A program made the position numbers and the translations under genes. A model generated the notes under the pieces. The model made no database searches. It was not told where the DNA came from and was given only the letters and a program-made list of their open reading frames with translations. A stretch of 64,000 nucleotides of DNA from Phragmites australis (Eukaryota > Streptophyta > Magnoliopsida > Poales > Poaceae): contig NC_084937.1 of assembly GCF_958298935.1 (NCBI RefSeq), positions 26,979,568 to 27,043,567 of the forward strand. The letters run 5' to 3'. Positions 59,550 through 64,000 of this stretch are shown in pieces. Position 1 is the stretch's first letter, and each line of letters opens with the position of its first letter.

Positions 59550-61973
59550 ATGGCATCAGTGGATCGAAAGACAGCGAAGAGGGTGGCCATCGTCGGCGCC
59601 GGCACGAGCGGGCTGGCCGCGTGCAAGCACCTCCTGGCGAGGGGCTTCCGGCCGGCGGTCTTCGAGGCGGGCGCGTCCGTCGGCGGCCTGTGGACGCGCA
59701 CGCTGGCGTCCACCAGGCTGCAGTCGCCGCACGTGTCGTACCGCTTCTCCGACTTCCCGTGGCCGGAGGGCGTGGACTTGTACCCGCGCCACGACCAGGT
59801 CGTCGACTACCTCGCCGCCTACGCGCGCCGCTTCGGCGTCCACGACTGCGTCAGGTTCCGGAGCAAGGTCGTCGCCGCAGAGTACGTCGGGGCGGACGAG
59901 GCGGCGGACACCGAGCTGTGGGCCGGCAATGGCGAGGCGTTCGGCGGCGACGGCGCGGGCGAGTGGCGCCTCACAGTGCGGCACGGCGAGTCCGACACCA
60001 CAAAGGTTCGTTGATAGACGTGTCCAAGTAGTGTGTACATGGCTTCACCAAAAAAAATCATCTGATGTTTAGCACGTACGGCGCACGCGGCGACGCGCGC
60101 TTGTTTGGGTTCGGCAGACGTACGAGTTCGACTTCCTGATCCTGTGCGTCGGGAGGTTCAGCGGCGTGCCGAACGTCCCGGCGTTCCCGCCCAACGGAGG
60201 CCCCGACGCGTTCCTTGGGCGGGTGCTCCACTCCATGGACTTCTCCGACATGGACGCCGCCGACGCCGCCGCGCTGGTCAAGGGCAAGCGCGTCGCCGTC
60301 GTCGGCTCCGGCAAGTCCGCGTTCGACGTCGCGGCCGAATGCGCTGAAGCAAACGGTCAGTCGCTCGCTCTGTCATTCGGAGACAGAAGAGTTTTCTGAT
60401 GGGCTGACGGATTAGCTACTCAAAGACGCATGCTTACACCTCTTAGTTCTTGTTCTTGTGTGCCTGTCAGGTGTGGAGCAGCCGTGCACAATGATCTGCA
60501 GAAGCGCGCAGTGGCTGCTGCACGACACCAACGTCTGGGGCAAGCTGAGCATCGGGTACCTCTACATGAACCGGTTCGCGGAGCTAATGGTCCGTAAGCC
60601 TGGCGCCGGCCTGGCGTTGAGCCTTCTTGCCACATTGCTGACACCTTTGGTATGCAACACCTAAACTGTGTCCCGATACTCTTTGATTCATGTGTGCCCA
60701 AGGGTGGAGCCAGGATTTGGAAGACGCCAAGTAGATAACAATCTGTTTTACTTGTCGTCATGAACATCACATGCTCTTCAATATGCACATTCGGTCATTA
60801 CTTTCTCGAAGTATACGCTAATATAAATTATTAAAAATTTAATAATTCGATCATTACGTTTCAAGATAAATCTATCATTAAGCATGTTATATAGCAAAAT
60901 TAAAGTTCAACAGCATGTTTTCTAAAACGATATCTATTTGAAATTGGAGTGAGTCTACGTTAAAGTATGGATTACAAAGCCTGTCGGGTTTCAAAAAATA
61001 AATACGAGAGAGTGGTGAACGGCGAATAGATGAGAAATGCAAGACGGCTGCTGCCTGCCTCGCTGACATAAAACATTGTTTGATTGGGTTTATTGGGGCG
61101 ACAAGTGCAGAAACTTGTTCCGAACACTCACTTGCACTGTGATGCGTGCCTGTGCAGGGGTGGCTGATATCGAAGGTGACGGGAGCGTACTACAAGAAGG
61201 CAATACCGATGCAGGAGTACGGGATGGTGCCAGAGTTCGGGTTCGCGAGGTCCATCTCGTCGTGCAAGATCGCCATGCTGCCAGAGGCGTTCTACGACAA
61301 GGTGAAGGACGGCAGCGTCGTCATCAGGAGGTCGAGGTCGTTCAGCTTCTGCGAGGACGGCCTGGTGCTGGACGGCGTCGACCGGCACGTCGTCCCGGCC
61401 GACCTGGTGATACTCGCCACCGGCTTCCGCGGCGACCAGAAGCTCAGGGACATGTTCGTGTCACGCCGGATGAAGGAGATCGTCGCCGGCTCGTCGGACA
61501 CCATTGTTCCTCTGTATCGGTCAGTCACACAAGTTCATTCTTCTTGGTTCCCTTCAAAAACTCGTCACTGAGACGTCATGGAACGGAAGGTCACGAAGAG
61601 AGTGACGTGGACGATCGATGTGTGTAGGGAGTGCGTGCACCCTCGGATCCCGCAGATGACGGTGATCGGGTACTCGGAGAGCCTGACCAACATCTTCACG
61701 TGTGAGATGATGGCCAAGTGGGTGGCGCGCTTCCTGGACGGCGCATTCCGGCTGCCGAGCGTGCGGCGCATGGAACAGGCCGTGGCGGAGTGGGGGAGGT
61801 ACACGAGGCGCAGCAACGGGGAGAGCTTCCGGAGGTCGTGCCTCGGCGCCGTCAACATCTGGTACAACGACCAGCTGTGCCGCGACATGGGCTGCGACCC
61901 CAGGAGGAAGAAGGGTCTCCTCGCCGAGTGGTTCCAGCCCTACGGCGCCGTCGACTACGCTGATATCCACTGA
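59550..61973 (+). CDS. Flavin-containing monooxygenase, FMO1-like
   Basis: Five exons (59550-60005, 60118-60355, 60471-60649, 61158-61519, 61628-61973) give 526 aa in phase, close to Arabidopsis FMO1 (about 530). FAD site: [13 protein letters not shown] (GxGxxG at 16-21). FMO signature [11 protein letters not shown] at 184-194. NADPH site: [10 protein letters not shown] (215-220). The C-terminal half contains [14 protein letters not shown]. Class B flavin monooxygenases use NADPH and O2 to oxygenate N or S; plant FMO1 makes N-hydroxypipecolic acid in systemic immunity, but the substrate here is not proven. All key glycines are present. The start ATG sits in a CACC-poor leader right after repeated CTCACTGCTC-like sequence and fits the family N-terminus. 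Exon GC is very high, introns AT-rich; intron 3 (508 bp) is the longest. Confidence 0.93.
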
Positions 61974-63980
61974 AGCTTTCGGAGGCCAACTCTCAGACTT
62001 CCCCATAGCCGCACGACGTGGCTGGTGACAATGGTTAACTAGTAGTGTCTTGAATTGACAGTAAAAAAACGGGATTTGAAATAATCCTTAGCCATAACCG
62101 ACTTAAATTTGATTCGATCTCGTTTTCGGGCTTGTCGAGCAACAACACAACATCAGAATATGGGTGATGAAAGAATAGCAATAAATTGGTTTTGGTGCCC
62201 TATTCCTGAAATATGGATGCTGAAAGGATAGCATGCAGTGAGCTAATGACACCAATACTACTAGGTCTTTCAGAACTTGTTGTCATGGGCAAACCATTCT
62301 GGGTCGGTGTCACGAAGATGTTAATCGTGCTCCTCATGTTAGTTTACTCATGCGTCGACCACACACGAACCCCACAGACACGTAACTTCAGAATAATATA
62401 GCAGACTTTGTCCTCCAACACGCTTCAGACCTAATAACATAATGCAAAGTCTCATCGCAGATATCCGATAAAATTGGTTACAGAGAAGATTAGTATAGCT
62501 CTTACGTAAGGAAGACATGGACAATTTTTTTTTTAAGATAATGGAAAGAGTTTTGTCTTTTTTATCCTCCGATATATATATAACCTATATTTATTATTAC
62601 ATCATCAATTCATCATTAATAAAATAAGAAGAAAATAAAATAGCATTAACCGTATAGCCTATGATTAAACGACCCTCTATTCTTAACGAATATTTGTATG
62701 GTCACCACCTCTAAAAAGTGACATGTCTTAGAATATCCTTATTTGTGTTTCTTTTATAGTAGTCTCCAGAAACGTAACTAATAGATTGTCCTAAAAATTC
62801 CCTGTATCAAAATCATAGAAGATACTTTGTAAAAAACAATATCATTATGACAAAGCTATGTAGACTAAAAATAGCATCAACCCCTATTAAAACTTGAGAA
62901 TTAGAAATAATTCTTTTGTCCTTATCCAATTTCCCGTTATATGGTCCAACAATATGCAAAATACAAGCGCATTGACGTATGAACCCAGAACGAAAGATGT
63001 TTCTTTCGGTAAAGTGTAACCATCACCAGAAGATAGGGCATTAGCCAACAGAAAACGGTAATGGATCCAAATGATTACGCTGACTATATTAGATGTCCAG
63101 CGAGATGATGCTTGCCACTCAAACAGACTCACTTCTGATAAAAAAAAAATGTCACAAAAATGCACCTTAAAAAACAGTACAGATTGAACTTTCCAAGATG
63201 CGCAAGTAAAAGCTTCTTTACTCAACCCATTTCTCCCAGACAAGCCAAAGTTTTGCTCTTTATGTGTCCCACAAGAGAATCAAAATGTATAATTGCGTCA
63301 ACAAGCTAATTGGTCATATTTATGGGTTATGGCTATAAGCGATTTAAAAGTTGTAATGCAAGTTATTGGTGTAATTGGGGCAATCTATAGCGATTTGAAA
63401 GTTGTAGTGCAAGGTTTGTAACATCATCTGCATGCTGTGTTCATATAGATATTTATATTCGAAAGAGACCTATAACGCAACGAGCATTTAGAAACTTACC
63501 GTTAGATTTTCTGCAAGGATTCCCGGGTTCCCCCTGAACACAAAAAATAATAAACTACAAATAGAACAAGACACTAGGTCAGAGACTAACAGGAATAAAC
63601 CAGAAAGCAACCAAAGAAACATGCTCCTTATATAGAAAAGACACTGGGTCAGAGACTGACAGAAATAAACCAGGAAGCAACCAAAGAAACATGCTCCTTA
63701 TATGCCATCGTTATATCAATGACATATAAATTCAGATCTTACATATCATCCTCACAATAGAAGTTATATTAGGAATTAGATAGTTATTCGGTGGAATATC
63801 GTGGATTTATCCAAGAATCATGCAAGTGGTGGTTGTTTGGCCTTTTGTCTGGGCCTATATCCAAAGGGACGGTGACATGAAGGAGCTGATAAAGGAGGCG
63901 GTGCGGGAATCAGGTGCGGCATCAGCTACGGACGGCGATGGAGGCACCAGCATCAGGGACATGTGCCGTGGATGCTAGGC
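61974..63980. other. Spacer, nothing firmly recognised
   Basis: AT-rich, with a minus open frame at 62887-63243 (118 codons) lacking any known domain. A short diverged direct repeat (GCGATTTAAAAGTTGTAATG at 63338 and GCGATTTGAAAGTTGTAGTG at 63391) and a 70-bp tandem duplication are present. Confidence 0.45.
63564..63703. repeat. 70-bp tandem duplication
   Basis: 63564-63633 and 63634-63703 share ACACT-GGTCAGAGACT-ACAG, AATAAACCAG-AAGCAACC and AAAGAAACATGCTCCTTATA. Only a handful of bases differ. Confidence 0.92.
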
Positions 63981-63989
63981 TATAAAAGC
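63981..63989 (+). promoter_or_regulatory. Possible TATA box of a gene beyond the window
   Basis: CTATAAAAGCC follows a GC-richer stretch at the very end of the window. The context fits a plant core promoter facing right, but no transcript can be seen. Confidence 0.3.
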
Positions 63990-64000
63990 CAACCCCAAAT

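Noticed and set aside
59556..60031. Overlapping ORFs on both strands across FMO exon 1
   Set aside because: The GC-rich FMO coding exon lacks stops in other frames; only the frame with GAGTSG and the FMO signature is supported.
62887..63243. 118-codon minus ORF in the right spacer
   Set aside because: It is AT-rich with aromatic/Leu-heavy chance composition, no domain and no splice context. Left as unannotated spacer.

Overview
The window is a stretch of plant nuclear chromosome, almost certainly from a grass (Poaceae). The evidence is many-exon genes with GT-AG introns, strongly GC-rich first exons beside AT-rich introns and spacers, Stowaway, Tourist-like and Mutator-like MITEs, and nested Copia and Gypsy LTR debris with grass-type ends. 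Species cannot be fixed from sequence alone. All exon structures below were read by eye from splice signals, reading-frame continuity and family conservation.

Layout. 0-1.5 kb: 3' part of an S-domain-type receptor-like kinase (+). 1.5-5.1 kb: spacer with local duplications and a GC-rich repeat island. 5.1-8.5 kb: decayed Copia element with both LTRs but no reverse transcriptase. 8.5-12.1 kb: 3' part of a Tat-type Gypsy element, with an antisense gag-like/coiled-coil ORF, polypurine tract and LTR. 13.7-21.0 kb: complete 22-exon valyl-tRNA synthetase gene (-) carrying an in-frame TGA at codon 89. 21-24.3 kb: Tourist-like element, a solo LTR with perfect TSD, and a TA/GA microsatellite. 25.2-25.9 kb: decayed light-harvesting chlorophyll a/b protein pseudogene (-) that keeps its promoter. 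26.6-27.9 kb: LTR with a six-copy 75-bp repeat. 29.0-29.8 kb: long inverted repeat. 31.3-36.1 kb: bromodomain protein of the plant BRD (SWI/SNF) family (+). 36.5-38.7 kb: duplications, a Stowaway MITE and gene fragments including a uL18-like piece. 39.0-40.2 kb: heavy-metal-associated (HMA) domain protein (-). 42.1-42.9 kb: intronless U11/U12-31K (ZCRB1-like) minor-spliceosome protein (+). 45.3-49.1 kb: NIN-like RWP-RK/PB1 transcription factor (-). 50.7-51.5 kb: Mutator-like MITE with 9-bp TSD. 52.5 kb: hAT transposase remnant. 55.8-57.0 kb: plant protein of unknown function (-). 59.5-62.0 kb: FMO1-like flavin monooxygenase (+). 62-64 kb: unannotated spacer ending in a possible promoter.

The genes are ordinary independent plant loci, not an operon or cluster: translation (ValRS), chromatin (BRD), minor splicing (31K), nitrate-type signalling (NLP), metal handling (HMA), and defence or redox (RLK, FMO). 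I found no convincing new multigene system. The points most worth checking are the premature stop in an otherwise intact ValRS with an ATG eight codons downstream, the antisense ORF in the Tat remnant, the transition-only decay of the LHC pseudogene, and several well-bounded non-autonomous elements.
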